DNA of 64,000 nucleotides, taken from Sphingopyxis sp. (GTDB taxonomy: Bacteria; Pseudomonadota; Alphaproteobacteria; Sphingomonadales; Sphingomonadaceae). The stretch covers positions 1 to 64,000 of the forward strand of contig JAGHZY010000015.1 of the NCBI GenBank assembly GCA_017745175.1, given 5' to 3'. Below are positions 37,309 through 46,893 of this stretch, piece by piece. The position numbers were made by a program, and so were the translations under genes. How positions within the stretch are numbered: position 1 is the first letter of the stretch; each line of letters starts with the position of its first letter. The notes under the pieces are model-generated. The model was not told the origin of the DNA. It ran no database searches and was given only the letters and a program-made list of their open reading frames with translations.

Positions 37309-37770
37309 TCAATCTTCGCGCGAAATCCGCTCGTTGCGCTCGTGACGTTCCTGCGCTTCCAGCGTCATGGTCGCGATCGGGCGGGCCTGGAGGCGCGCCA
37401 GCGAAATCGGCTCGCCGGTGACAGCGCAATAGCCATACTCACCCTCGTCGATACGGCGGATCGCCGAATCGATCTTGGCGATCAGTTTGCGCTGGCGGTC
37501 GCGGGTGCGGAGTTCGATCGCCCAGTCGGTCTCGCTCGACGCGCGATCGGCAAGATCGGGTTCGCGCAGCGGGCCGTCCTGAAGATGCGCGAGCGTCGAT
37601 TCCGATTCGGAAAGGATCGACTTTTTCCAGGCAAGGAGCAGGCCGCGGAAATAATCCTGCTGCCGCTCGTTCATAAACTCTTCGTCGTCGCTGGGGACAT
37701 AGTCCGAATCGAGATTGGATTTGGCTTCGCGAAGCGCGTCTGCGCCAACGTCGGCAATCTTGGTCGGCAT
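37309..37770 (-). CDS. dksA: DksA-type RNA polymerase regulator without a complete zinc finger
   Basis: A 153-residue DksA-family protein that enters the RNA polymerase secondary channel and works with ppGpp. The coiled-coil N-domain is followed by EYGYCAVTGEPISLARLQAR and IATMTLEAQERHE. The four zinc positions are Cys115, Thr118, Thr136 and Ala139 by spacing, so only one cysteine remains; this is the pattern seen in many alphaproteobacterial DksA proteins. The family call is secure. Confidence 0.93.
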   Translation of the reverse strand: MPTKIADVGADALREAKSNLDSDYVPSDDEEFMNERQQDYFRGLLLAWKKSILSESESTLAHLQDGPLREPDLADRASSETDWAIELRTRDRQRKLIAKIDSAIRRIDEGEYGYCAVTGEPISLARLQARPIATMTLEAQERHERNERISRED

Positions 37771-38197
37771 GAGGGGCTCTCGCGTCCTTTCCTGTCACCC
37801 CGTCCGCCGCAAGCAGTCGGGGAGTGGCGCGCCTATAACCAGCCGCTGGCGACGATACAAGCGCCGAAGCAGCGGATAGCGATGACCCGTGAAGCGGCGA
37901 TGAACTTCGCGCAATTTCATCACCCGGCGCGGTTCGAAGCCGCCCCGTCCATCGCGCTCATTCCAGGTCCGGAAGTTAACCAATTGCATAGAATCACAGC
38001 ATTTTCCGTTCTGTTTTGGGACAGATACAGTGATTTTTGTTGATTCCGGGGTACTTTTCCCGCTCTCGGACAGGCAAACGCGGTTAACGCAATTGCCGCG
38101 TTCACAAAGCTTTGGCCTTTTGCGGTATAGCCAAGGTGAAACGGGGGGTGCAGGTCGATGCCGCTTCGCACCTGCAACGGGAAAGAAAGAGAAGCCT
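37771..38197. other. Long divergent region between dksA and the serine-tract gene
   Basis: About 430 bp. Features seen: the inverted repeat AACGCGG-N12-CCGCGTT, a GGTTAAC half-site within it, and a TGCAGGT/ACCTGCA inverted pair at about 38150-38177 in the likely leader of the serine-tract gene. No convincing ORF was found. The second half is less GC-rich than the neighbours. Confidence 0.5.
38077..38102. promoter_or_regulatory. Inverted repeat AACGCGG-N12-CCGCGTT
   Basis: Perfect 7-bp arms (38077-38083 and 38096-38102), about 100 bp upstream of the serine-tract gene. A regulator-binding site is plausible from position; no regulator is assigned. Confidence 0.4.
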
Positions 38198-39310
38198 ATG
38201 TCTGTCCGAATGGCCCTTGCCAAACTTTGCGCCTGCACCTGCGGCGGCGCGATCATCGGTAGCGGCGCGATGCAGATCGCCGACGTTCCGAAGGCCCGCG
38301 CCCAGACGGTCCAGTCCTGCTCGCCCTGCGCCGGCAAAAAAGTCGTGCGCAAGCGCCATGCCGCGCGCAAGCCGGTGAAGCGGGTACGCCGCGTCGTCAC
38401 GACAAAGCGCATCATTCGCACGGCAACCCCGCAGACGCAGGTGGTGACGCAGACCATCCCGCTGCCCCCGATCCCCTACGCACCCTTTCCACGCGGCGGT
38501 TTCGAAGGCGGCAGCAGCGGCGGCGGCGTGACCGTTATCGGAGGCGGATTTGGTGGTGGCTTCGGCGGCGGTTTCTTTGGCGGCTTCTTCGGCGGCAGCT
38601 CGGGCGGTGGCAGCAGCGGCAGCATCGTGGTCACCTCGACGACGACCGGCGGCGTGTCGACCTCGACCAGCACCTCGTCAGGCGTGTCGACCTCTACCGG
38701 CAGCGTTTCGACCTCGACGGGCGGGGTCTCGACCTCGACGGGCAACGTCAGCACTTCGACCGGCAGCGTGTCGACCTCTTCGGGCAATGTCAGCACGTCT
38801 TCGGGCAATGTGTCGACCTCGTCGGGCAACGTCAGCACGTCCTCGTCGAGCAGCAGCTCATCGTCGAGTTCTTCGTCCTCTTCGTCCTCGTCATCATCCA
38901 GCTCCTCGTCGTCGGGCGGCAGTTCGTCGAAAGGCAGCTCGGGCTGGGGCAGTTCCTCGCACGGCAGCTCGTCACATGGCAGCTCGTCACACGGCAGTTC
39001 GGGTGGATCGAGCAGCAGCTCATCATCGAGCTCGTCCTCGTCGAGCAGCAGCACATCGAGCGGCGCGACCGGCAGCACGAGCAGCTTCGGTTCGACCGGC
39101 AGCACCAGCTCGTCCTCGTCGAGCAGCAGCAGCAGCTCCTCCTCCTCGTCGTCGAGCTCGGGCGGTAGCAGCAGCCATGGCAGTTCGTCGGGTGATCCGA
39201 CCCCTGTTCCTGCACCGCCGATGATGCTATTGTTCGGTGCAGCAGCTGCCGCTCTCGTCGCGCGCCGCCGCGCAGCGAATCGCAACGACGACAACGCCAA
39301 CGCGGCCTGA
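38198..39310 (+). CDS. Serine-tract surface protein with PEP-CTERM-like C-terminus
   Basis: A 370-residue exported protein. It has an N-terminal signal (cleavage likely near ARAQ), a basic Lys/Arg patch (KKVVRKRHAARKPVKRVRR), a Gly-rich segment, about nine repeats of the type VSTSTGS/VSTSSGN, three SSSHG units, and several poly-Ser runs, the first about 25 residues long. The C-terminus (VPAPPMMLLFGAAAAALVARRRA) has the Pro-motif, hydrophobic segment and Arg cluster of a PEP-CTERM-like sorting signal. Poly-Ser codons use all six types. It is probably secreted or surface attached; the function is unknown. Confidence 0.75.
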   Translation: MSVRMALAKLCACTCGGAIIGSGAMQIADVPKARAQTVQSCSPCAGKKVVRKRHAARKPVKRVRRVVTTKRIIRTATPQTQVVTQTIPLPPIPYAPFPRGGFEGGSSGGGVTVIGGGFGGGFGGGFFGGFFGGSSGGGSSGSIVVTSTTTGGVSTSTSTSSGVSTSTGSVSTSTGGVSTSTGNVSTSTGSVSTSSGNVSTSSGNVSTSSGNVSTSSSSSSSSSSSSSSSSSSSSSSSSSGGSSSKGSSGWGSSSHGSSSHGSSSHGSSGGSSSSSSSSSSSSSSSTSSGATGSTSSFGSTGSTSSSSSSSSSSSSSSSSSSGGSSSHGSSSGDPTPVPAPPMMLLFGAAAAALVARRRAANRNDDNANAA

Positions 39311-39356
39311 ACGGAATCCACTGGCGGTCCGGGGGGCTAACCCAGACCACCGAACT

Positions 39357-39386
39357 AAGGGCTGCCCCTCGGGGCGGCCCTTTTTT
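39357..39386 (+). terminator. Terminator after the serine-tract gene
   Basis: Arms AAGGGCtGCCCC and GGGGCgGCCCTT (39357-39368 and 39371-39382) with a TC loop, then TTTTTT to 39386. Confidence 0.85.
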
Positions 39387-39440
39387 ACGCCCCCGCAAAT
39401 CAGTTTGCCATTTGGGAAACTATTTTCTACAGTTCGCCAC

Positions 39441-39785
39441 ATGGTGAACCGATCCATCGCCCTCGACACGGTCTTCCACGCGCTCGCCGATCCGACGCGG
39501 CGCGCGGTGATCAGCCGCCTGCTCATGGGCTCCGCGCCGGTAAAGCAGCTGGCCGAGCCTTTCGAGATGGGCCTTCCCGCCTTCATGAAGCATCTCTCGG
39601 TGCTCGAAACCTCGGGATTGATCCGCACCGAAAAACGCGGGCGGGTGCGCACTTGCCGCATCGATGCCGAACGGCTGGCAGCAGCCGAGGACTGGCTCTC
39701 GGAGCAACGTGCGCTCTGGCAAGGCCGCACCGATCGGCTCGCCGCCTTCGTCGAATCGCGAAACCCTCCGGAGGAAAGACCATGA
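39441..39785 (+). CDS. ArsR-family winged-helix repressor
   Basis: A 114-residue ArsR/SmtB-type regulator with FHALADPTRRAVISRLL and GLPAFMKHLSVLETSGLIRT as the recognition helix region. No metal-binding cysteines are seen, so it may respond to another signal. It overlaps the SRPBCC gene by 4 bp (ATGA), the usual ArsR-AHSA1 pair. Confidence 0.88.
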   Translation: MVNRSIALDTVFHALADPTRRAVISRLLMGSAPVKQLAEPFEMGLPAFMKHLSVLETSGLIRTEKRGRVRTCRIDAERLAAAEDWLSEQRALWQGRTDRLAAFVESRNPPEERP

Positions 39786-40240
39786 GCAAGAGCGAACTCA
39801 ACATATCGCGCCACATCGCCGCGCCGCCGTCGGCGGTCTGGGATGCATGGAGCGATCCCGCCAAGCTTGCGCAGTGGTGGATCCCCACCCCGATCGCCTG
39901 CCGCGTCGACAAGCTCGACCTCCGGCCGGGTGGCGGCTTCGTAACGAAAATGCGCGAAGGCGGCGGCGACTGGCAGGCGCATGTCGATGGCTGCTTCCTC
40001 GAAACGATCCCTGAGCGGAAACTGGTTTTCACGACCGTGCTGACAGAAGGCTGGCAGCCCGCCGAGCCTTGGCTCGCACTGACTGCGATTCTGACCTTCG
40101 AGCCCCACGATAGCGGCACGCGCTATACGGCGCGGGTACTCCACAAAAGTCCCGAGGACAGCGCAAAGCATGATGAAATGGGCTTTTACGAAGGCTGGGG
40201 AACGGCGATAGGCCAGCTCGCTGGGCTGATCGAACCCTAA
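39782..40240 (+). CDS. SRPBCC/AHSA1-like protein
   Basis: A 152-residue START/AHSA1-fold protein with the family's [17 protein letters not shown] opening and a closing [17 protein letters not shown] helix. It is translationally coupled to the ArsR gene. These proteins form a ligand cavity, but the ligand is unknown. Confidence 0.87.
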   Translation: MSKSELNISRHIAAPPSAVWDAWSDPAKLAQWWIPTPIACRVDKLDLRPGGGFVTKMREGGGDWQAHVDGCFLETIPERKLVFTTVLTEGWQPAEPWLALTAILTFEPHDSGTRYTARVLHKSPEDSAKHDEMGFYEGWGTAIGQLAGLIEP

Positions 40241-40283
40241 ACCAAGCTTGCGCGGCGCGGGCGGCAACGCCATAGCGCGGCGC

Positions 40284-41564
40284 ATGCACGATATCCGCCT
40301 GATCCGGGAAAATCCCGAAGCGTTCGACGCCGGCCTCGCGCGCCGCGGCCTCGAACCCCTCTCCGCGCAAATTCTGACCGCCGACGCATCCGTGCGCGCG
40401 CTTCAGACGGCGGTTCAAGCGTCGCTCGCGCGGCGCAACGAGGTATCGAAGCTCATCGGCCAGGCGATGGCGCAAGGCGACCAGGACAAGGCCGAAGCGC
40501 TGAAGGCCGAGGTCGCAGATCTCAAGACGTCGCTTCCCGTTCGGGAAGAGGCCGAGCGCAAACAGCTCGCGGCGCTGCAGGACATACTCGCCGCGCTCCC
40601 CAACATCCCTGCCGACGACGTACCCGACGGCGAGGATGAGGAAAGCAATGTCGAGATTTCGCGCTGGGGTGCGCCGCGCACCTTCGACTTCAAACCGCAG
40701 GAACATGCCGACTTTGCTCCCGCGCTCGGCCTCGATTTCGAGACTGCGGCCAAGATGTCGGGTGCCCGCTTCGCCTTCCTGAAAGGCCAGATGGCGCGGC
40801 TCGAACGCGCGATCGGCCAGTTCATGATCGACAGGCAGACCAATGAGGCGGGCTATACCGAATGCGCGACCCCGCTGATGGTGCGCGACGAAGCCGCATT
40901 CGGCACGACGCAGCTCCCGAAATTCCGTGAGGACCTGTTCCAGACCACCGACGGCCGCTGGCTGATCTCGACCTCGGAGATGAGCCTGACCAATGCGGTA
41001 CGCGAGGAAATATTGCCCGAGGCCGACCTGCCGGTCCGCATGACCGCGCTCACTCCCTGCTTCCGCTCCGAAGCCGGATCGGCGGGGCGCGATACGCGCG
41101 GTTATATCCGCCAGCACCAGTTCTGGAAGGTCGAGCTCGTCTCGATCGTTCGTCCCGAGGACAGCGACGCGGAGCTCGAGCGCAAGACCCGCGCGGCGGA
41201 GGAAATCCTCGAAGCGCTCGAACTGCCCTATCGCAAGATGCTGCTGTGCAGCGGCGACATGGGCTTTGCGGCGCGCAAGACCTACGACCTCGAAGTCTGG
41301 CTGCCGGGTCAGGACAGCTACCGGGAGATTTCGAGCTGCTCGAACTGCGGCGACTTCCAGGCACGCCGCATGAACACCCGCTTCCGCCGCGAGGATGTGA
41401 AGGGCAACGAGTTCGTCCACACGCTGAACGGCTCGGGCCTTGCGGTCGGCCGCACGCTCGTCGCGATCCTCGAAAACTATCAGCAGGCCGACGGCAGCGT
41501 CGATATTCCCGAGGTGCTGTTGCCGTACATGGGCGGAATTACCAGACTCGAGCCTCAAATCTGA
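40284..41564 (+). CDS. serS: Serine-tRNA ligase
   Basis: Class II aminoacyl-tRNA synthetase charging tRNA(Ser). The 426-residue product has the N-terminal coiled-coil arm, motif 2 [20 protein letters not shown] and motif 3 [19 protein letters not shown]. The start [14 protein letters not shown] is typical. surE follows after 57 bp that include one short palindrome. Confidence 0.97.
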   Translation: MHDIRLIRENPEAFDAGLARRGLEPLSAQILTADASVRALQTAVQASLARRNEVSKLIGQAMAQGDQDKAEALKAEVADLKTSLPVREEAERKQLAALQDILAALPNIPADDVPDGEDEESNVEISRWGAPRTFDFKPQEHADFAPALGLDFETAAKMSGARFAFLKGQMARLERAIGQFMIDRQTNEAGYTECATPLMVRDEAAFGTTQLPKFREDLFQTTDGRWLISTSEMSLTNAVREEILPEADLPVRMTALTPCFRSEAGSAGRDTRGYIRQHQFWKVELVSIVRPEDSDAELERKTRAAEEILEALELPYRKMLLCSGDMGFAARKTYDLEVWLPGQDSYREISSCSNCGDFQARRMNTRFRREDVKGNEFVHTLNGSGLAVGRTLVAILENYQQADGSVDIPEVLLPYMGGITRLEPQI

Positions 41565-41571
41565 CACCATC

Positions 41572-41598
41572 GTCACCCCGGACTTGATCCGGGGTGAC
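41572..41598. repeat. Single palindrome of the dispersed REP-like family
   Basis: GTCACCCCGGA-cttga-TCCGGGGTGAC, a perfect 11-bp inverted repeat, the same core as in the two 126-bp elements at 10933 and 17153 but alone. It lies between serS and surE. Confidence 0.8.
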
Positions 41599-41621
41599 GA
41601 AGAGAGAAAGAAAGAAAAACC

Positions 41622-42386
41622 GTGCGCATCCTCCTCACCAACGACGACGGTTACCATGCCCCCGGCATGGCGGTGCTCGAAGCGATTGCGCGCCAGCTTT
41701 CGGACGATATCTGGGTCTGCGCGCCCGCCGAGGAGCAGTCGGGCGCTGGACACTCGCTCACCCTTTCGCGTCCGGTGCGTATCCGCCAGCACGACGAGCG
41801 TCGCTGGTCGTGCAGCGGCACCCCGACCGATTCGGTGATGATGGCAATCGGCAAGCTGATGCCCGAAAAGCCCGACCTGATCCTGTCGGGCGTGAACCGC
41901 GGTGCGAACCTCGGCGACGACATCACCTATTCGGGCACCGTCTCCGCCGCGATCGAGGGCGCGCTCGCGGGCATCCGCTCGATCGCGCTGAGCCAAGTCT
42001 ATGCGAAGGAAGGCATGGGCGACAGCGTGCCGTTCGAGGCTGCCGAGCGGTGGGGCGCCGATGTGCTGCGCCCGCTCCTCGACCACGATATGCCGCCGCG
42101 CACGCTGATCAACATCAACTTTCCCGCGATCCCCGCCGCCGAGGTGCAGGGCATCCGTGTCACGCGCCAGGGTTTCCACGACTACGGCCGCGGCTCGATC
42201 GTCGAGGGCACCGACCCACGCGGCTATCGTTATTACTGGTTCGGCCTCCACGGCATCGAGCACAGCCTCGGTCACGACAGCGACCTCGAGGCGATCGACG
42301 ACAATTATATTTCGGTCACACCGCTCCAGCTCGACCTGACCCACGACGCCTCGCTCGCCGCACTGCGCGGCGCCTATGGCGGCTAG
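41622..42386 (+). CDS. surE: 5'/3'-nucleotidase SurE
   Basis: Divalent-metal nucleotidase/exopolyphosphatase. The 254-residue product begins with GTG and has the metal site TNDDGYHAPG (Asp8, Asp9), the APAEEQSGAGHSLTL loop and SGVNRGANLGDD. It starts after GAAAGAAAG sequence and lies downstream of serS. The order serS-surE is common in this group. Confidence 0.95.
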   Translation: MRILLTNDDGYHAPGMAVLEAIARQLSDDIWVCAPAEEQSGAGHSLTLSRPVRIRQHDERRWSCSGTPTDSVMMAIGKLMPEKPDLILSGVNRGANLGDDITYSGTVSAAIEGALAGIRSIALSQVYAKEGMGDSVPFEAAERWGADVLRPLLDHDMPPRTLININFPAIPAAEVQGIRVTRQGFHDYGRGSIVEGTDPRGYRYYWFGLHGIEHSLGHDSDLEAIDDNYISVTPLQLDLTHDASLAALRGAYGG

Positions 42387-42419
42387 CGTTCCGCGCGCGG
42401 CTTTGGCACAAGGGCCGCG

Positions 42420-43487
42420 ATGAGCAAGCGGCCGAACCCCAGGCTCCATATCCAGAGCGGCTTCCACCTGCTGAAGCGCGCGAGCAAATGGCCGATCTGG
42501 GCCGATGTCATCACGCGCCTCAGCGTTGCCTTCTTCCTGATCGCGATCGTCGTGCTCGTTCACTGGATCGACCGCGCCGGGCTGAAGGACAGCCACGATG
42601 GCCAGATCAGCTTCCTCGACGTCGTCTATTTCACGATGATCTCAGTCACGACGACGGGGTTCGGCGACATCGCGCCGGTATCCGATCGCTCACGGCTGAT
42701 CGAGGCCGTGATCGTCACCCCGATCCGCATCGCGGTGCTCTTCATTTTCGTCGGCACCGCCTATAATTTCGTCCTCAAGCGCACATGGGAAAAATGGCGT
42801 ATGGCCCGTATCCAGGCAAAGCTCACCGACCATATCGTCGTCCTCGGCTATGGCACGAGCGGCGCAGAAGCCGTCCGCGAACTGATCGCGCGCGGCACCG
42901 ACCCGTCATCCATCGTCGTGATCGACCAGGCGCGCAACCGTATCAACGCCGCCGAGGCTGCGGGCTGCAACGTATTGGAGGGCGACGCGTCGAACGATGA
43001 CACGCTCGTCGACGTCCGGATCGGCGAAGCCCAGTCGGTGCTCGTATCGGCAGGCCGCGACGACAGCTCGATCCTGATCGTGCTCACCGTTCGCCACCTC
43101 GCTCCGCACGTCCCGATCAGCGTCGTCATCCGCGCGCAGGACAATGAACTGCTCGCGCGGCAGGCGGGCGCGAACAATGTCATCAACCCGGTCAGCTTTA
43201 CCGGCCTGCTGCTCGCAGGGTCGGCGCAGGGCGAGCATGTCGCCGACTATATGGCCGATCTCGCCAGCGTCGGCGGCCGCGTCCAGCTACGCGAGCGGGC
43301 CGTGGCGGCCGAAGAGGTCGGCCTCGGCATCGACAAGCTCGCCAGCGGCGGGCGCGGCCTGCGCATCTATCGGGCCGGCAAGCCATATGGTTTCTGGGAG
43401 CCCGAGGCGCAGCGGCTCGAGCATGGCGACCAGATCGTCGAGGTGATCAATTGCGAGGAATGCGAGGCGAGCATTCCCGGCGGCTGA
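42420..43487 (+). CDS. Potassium channel with RCK/TrkA-N domain
   Basis: A 355-residue channel subunit. Two membrane segments flank a pore loop with the selectivity filter TTGFGD (78-83). The cytoplasmic part begins with the RCK Rossmann motif VVLGYGTSGAEAVREL (139 onwards), then a C-terminal regulatory half. It resembles ligand-gated K+ channels of the Kch/MthK type. The effector (Ca2+, nucleotide) is not identifiable. Confidence 0.85.
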   Translation: MSKRPNPRLHIQSGFHLLKRASKWPIWADVITRLSVAFFLIAIVVLVHWIDRAGLKDSHDGQISFLDVVYFTMISVTTTGFGDIAPVSDRSRLIEAVIVTPIRIAVLFIFVGTAYNFVLKRTWEKWRMARIQAKLTDHIVVLGYGTSGAEAVRELIARGTDPSSIVVIDQARNRINAAEAAGCNVLEGDASNDDTLVDVRIGEAQSVLVSAGRDDSSILIVLTVRHLAPHVPISVVIRAQDNELLARQAGANNVINPVSFTGLLLAGSAQGEHVADYMADLASVGGRVQLRERAVAAEEVGLGIDKLASGGRGLRIYRAGKPYGFWEPEAQRLEHGDQIVEVINCEECEASIPGG

Positions 43488-43491
43488 CCTT

Positions 43492-43821
43492 TCAGGCCCG
43501 CCAGTAAAGCCAGCCCGCCCACAGCCAGCCGATGATCAGCAGGCCGCCGCCGATCGGCGTCACTGCGCCGAGCCAGCGCGGCGCGCCGAGCGCCATTGCA
43601 TAGAGGGTCAGCGAAAAGATCGCGGCGCCGGCGAGCAGCATGATCGCGGGTCCGCGTGCAAAGCCCATGATCGCGAGCGCCGCGACCGCGTGCACGAGCT
43701 GATAAACGCCGCCGGTGCGCAACCATTCGGCCTCCTGCGGTCCCGAGGCGCCATGCGCACCGAATGCGCCCGCCGCCACCGCCATCGCTGCCGAAATCGC
43801 CGCAAACGCACCAATTGCCAT
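43492..43821 (-). CDS. DUF423 membrane protein
   Basis: A 109-residue protein with four hydrophobic helices and the DUF423 pattern [20 protein letters not shown] and [10 protein letters not shown]. It is often called YwdK-like and has unknown function. The start MAIGAF was chosen; a longer frame upstream is not supported. It is divergent from rimO. Confidence 0.85.
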   Translation of the reverse strand: MAIGAFAAISAAMAVAAGAFGAHGASGPQEAEWLRTGGVYQLVHAVAALAIMGFARGPAIMLLAGAAIFSLTLYAMALGAPRWLGAVTPIGGGLLIIGWLWAGWLYWRA

Positions 43822-43913
43822 CGTCTCTGCCCTTTCGTCGGAACCGCATCGCCCATGCCCGCACGCGCCGCGCGTGACAAGCACCGCAAAATCGACTATG
43901 GGCGCCGCCAATC

Positions 43914-45284
43914 ATGACAGTCAAAACGCTCCCCACCCAGCCGAAGGTCGGCATGGTTTCGCTCGGCTGCCCCAAGGCGCTCGTCGACAGCGAACGGATT
44001 CTGACCAAGCTCCGCGCCGACGGCTATGGCCTGTCGCCCGACTATGCGGGCGCCGACGTCGTGCTCGTCAACACCTGCGGCTTCCTCGATTCGGCGAAGG
44101 AAGAAAGCCTCGAGGCGATCGGCGAAGCGATGGCCGAGAACGGCCGCGTCATCGTCACCGGCTGTATGGGCAATGAAGCCGAGGTCATCCGTGCGCGCTT
44201 CCCGAACGTCCTCGCAGTCACCGGCGCGCATCAATATGAGCAGGTCGTCGACGCCGTCCACGACGCCGCGCCGCCGACGCAGGGCCCCTTCATCGACCTC
44301 GTCCCCGAAGGCGGGCTGAAGCTCACGCCGCGTCACTACAGCTATCTCAAGATCAGCGAAGGCTGCAACCATAGCTGCTCCTTCTGCATCATTCCCGACC
44401 TGCGCGGAAAGCTCGTCAGCCGCCGCATCGACGCAGTGCTGCGCGAGGCCGAAAAGCTCGTCGCCGCCGGAACGAAGGAACTGCTGGTAATTAGCCAGGA
44501 TACCTCGGCCTATGGCGTCGATATCCGCCACGATCCGCGCCAGTGGCACGGTCGCGAGGTCCGCGCCCACATGACCGACCTCGCCCGCGAGCTTGGCCAG
44601 CTTCGGACCAGCGAAGGCAGGGCGCCGTGGGTCCGCCTCCACTATGTCTACCCCTATCCGCATGTTGACGCGGTCATCCCGCTGATGGCCGAAGGGCTGC
44701 TGACGCCGTACCTCGACATCCCCTTCCAGCACGCCAGCCCGAGCGTCCTCAAGCGCATGAAGCGCCCCGCCAACGAGGCGAAGGTGCTCGAACGGCTGAA
44801 GGCGTGGCGCGCCATCGCCCCCGATATCTCGATCCGCTCGAGCTTCGTCGTCGGCTTCCCCGGCGAGACCGAGGCGGATTTCCAATATCTCCTCGACTGG
44901 CTCGACGAAGCGCAGCTCGACCGCGTCGGCGCCTTTCGTTTCGAACCGGTCGCCGGCGCGCAAGCCAATGCACTCGACGATCCGGTGCCCGAAGAGGTCA
45001 AGGAAGAGCGCTACCAGCGCATCATGGAAAAGACCGCTGCGATCAGCGCAGCGAAGCTCCAAGCCAAGATCGGCCGCACCCTTCCCGTGATCATCGACGA
45101 AGTCGGTGATGCGGACGAAGACGGCAGCATCGGCGCCACAGGCCGGTCACAGGCCGACGCACCCGAAATCGACGGCCACGTCTACCTCCGCGATGTCGGG
45201 GCGAGCCTCAAGGCCGGCGAGATCGTCGACGTCGCGATCGAGGACGCCGACGAACATGACCTGTTCGGGGTCATCACGGGCTAA
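43914..45284 (+). CDS. rimO: Ribosomal protein S12 methylthiotransferase RimO
   Basis: Radical SAM enzyme that methylthiolates Asp89 of S12. The 456-residue product has the UPF0004 cysteines (Cys19, Cys55, Cys84) that bind the second cluster, the radical SAM motif CNHSCSFC (Cys151, Cys155, Cys158), and a C-terminal TRAM domain. It is divergent from the DUF423 gene and lies 92 bp from it. Confidence 0.95.
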   Translation: MTVKTLPTQPKVGMVSLGCPKALVDSERILTKLRADGYGLSPDYAGADVVLVNTCGFLDSAKEESLEAIGEAMAENGRVIVTGCMGNEAEVIRARFPNVLAVTGAHQYEQVVDAVHDAAPPTQGPFIDLVPEGGLKLTPRHYSYLKISEGCNHSCSFCIIPDLRGKLVSRRIDAVLREAEKLVAAGTKELLVISQDTSAYGVDIRHDPRQWHGREVRAHMTDLARELGQLRTSEGRAPWVRLHYVYPYPHVDAVIPLMAEGLLTPYLDIPFQHASPSVLKRMKRPANEAKVLERLKAWRAIAPDISIRSSFVVGFPGETEADFQYLLDWLDEAQLDRVGAFRFEPVAGAQANALDDPVPEEVKEERYQRIMEKTAAISAAKLQAKIGRTLPVIIDEVGDADEDGSIGATGRSQADAPEIDGHVYLRDVGASLKAGEIVDVAIEDADEHDLFGVITG

Positions 45285-45351
45285 AGCATAACAAGGGAAC
45301 GGTATTTACTGTTCGATGTTACCTAGAGAACGTCGAATAGGGGCCGTACCC

Positions 45352-46824
45352 ATGCATGCCAAGGCCTTTGCCGCACTGCTGTTGATCGGATCGCTCACGG
45401 GTTGCGACCGTCAGACCGAGGTCGCGGCGCCCCCTCGCGCCTCCGACAAGGCCCCCTCCCCGACGCAAAAATCGCTGATCGCGGTGCCGATCAACGGCAA
45501 TACGGCGGCACTCAAGCAAGCGCTCGAACGCGCGGTGCCACGAACCCTGTGGACAATCAACCAGCGCGAACAGGCCTGCGTCAAACCACAGCGCGTCAAG
45601 GTCTTCGGCAAGAAGGTCAAGGTCACGCCGCCGATCGCCTGCACGATCGTCGGGCGGGTGACGCGCGGCACGCTGCGCCTGCGCGGCGAAGGAAATGAGT
45701 TCGTCATCGACATGCCGCTCAACGCCCGGATCAGCGCACAGGACGTCGGAGGCGTTCTGAAGGGCGAGACCGCGACAGGCGCGGCAATGGCGCATGCGCG
45801 CGTGCGCATCGACCTGACCCCCGACTGGCGTACGCAGGGCAAGGCGCGCATCACCTATGGCTGGACGAGGGCACCGGGGATCGATTTTCTCGGGCGCCGG
45901 ATCACCTTCACCGATCAGGCCGACGCGAAGCTGAAGCCCGTCGTGGCGGGCCTCGAGCGCGAGGTGAACCGCGAAATCGCAAAGATCGACATCCGCAAAC
46001 AGGCGGCCGATATCTGGCGGCAGGCCTTCACGTCGCTCGAGCTCAATCACGAGAATCCGCCTGTGTGGATGCGCGTGACGCCGCAGCGTATCCTCTATGG
46101 CGGTTACCAGCTCGATGGCCAGAGCATCAACCTGAACCTCGGGCTGGAGGCCGTCACCGAGACCTTCGTTTCCGGCCGGCCGCCCGATCCCGCGCCCACG
46201 CCCCTTCCCCGCCTCGTCCACGAAACGCCGAAGCCGCATCTGGACGTGCGCGTGCCGGTCATCGCCGATTATGCGCAGCTGCAGCCCGTCGTCGATCACG
46301 CGCTCGCCAAGCGAGCGACCCGTCCTTTTGTCTTGCCCAAGGTCGGGCCGATGATGGTGAGTTTCGGCAAATCGACCATTTATGGCACCACAGGCGGCCG
46401 GATCGCGGTCGGCGTCGACGTCGAAGCCAAGCTCGAGATACGATCGGGCAAGCCGACCCGCGGCCGCATCTGGATGACTGCGACCCCGGTGAACCGGCCG
46501 GGGTCGGCCGAAGTGCATTTTACCGACCTCGTCATCAACGGCGACACCGACGGCGTCGGGGGCGACCTGCTCATCCTCCTCGGCCGCAGCGAAGGTTTCG
46601 CGCCGCTGATCGCCGAAGCTCTGACGCAGAATTTCACCCGCGACCTCGGCGAACTCCAGGGCAAGATCGAACGTGCGGTCGACCAGCGGCGCGAGGGCGC
46701 CTTCGTGATCCGTACCCACGTCGACCGTTTCGAGACGGGGGAAATCAAGGCTTATGGCAATGGCCTGTATCTTCCGGTGCGGATGGTCGGCAGAGCGAGC
46801 GTCGATTATCGTCCGGTAAAATGA
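45352..46824 (+). CDS. DUF4403 family lipoprotein
   Basis: A 490-residue exported protein. The lipobox SLTGC puts Cys18 as lipidated. DUF4403 features include VPRTLWTINQREQACVKP, IDFLGRRITFTDQADAKLKP and a late segment with LYLPVRMVGRAS. Function is unknown. Start MHAKAFAALL was chosen because it has the signal peptide; ATGTTACC upstream gives an untypical extension. Confidence 0.82.
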   Translation: MHAKAFAALLLIGSLTGCDRQTEVAAPPRASDKAPSPTQKSLIAVPINGNTAALKQALERAVPRTLWTINQREQACVKPQRVKVFGKKVKVTPPIACTIVGRVTRGTLRLRGEGNEFVIDMPLNARISAQDVGGVLKGETATGAAMAHARVRIDLTPDWRTQGKARITYGWTRAPGIDFLGRRITFTDQADAKLKPVVAGLEREVNREIAKIDIRKQAADIWRQAFTSLELNHENPPVWMRVTPQRILYGGYQLDGQSINLNLGLEAVTETFVSGRPPDPAPTPLPRLVHETPKPHLDVRVPVIADYAQLQPVVDHALAKRATRPFVLPKVGPMMVSFGKSTIYGTTGGRIAVGVDVEAKLEIRSGKPTRGRIWMTATPVNRPGSAEVHFTDLVINGDTDGVGGDLLILLGRSEGFAPLIAEALTQNFTRDLGELQGKIERAVDQRREGAFVIRTHVDRFETGEIKAYGNGLYLPVRMVGRASVDYRPVK

Positions 46825-46893
46825 TCGATACTCCCGTTGCGGGCGGGAACGCTCGCGGCTTTGCAGGCGTCTTGCGCAAGGAAAGGGTCAAAT

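Noticed and set aside
38650-39010. CRISPR-like periodic repeats in the serine-tract gene
   Set aside because: The 21-nt and 15-nt periods are whole codons encoding amino acid repeats, with no spacers.
40029-42596. An 855-codon minus-strand frame opposite serS and surE
   Set aside because: Both + strand genes have full motif sets; the antisense frame has none.
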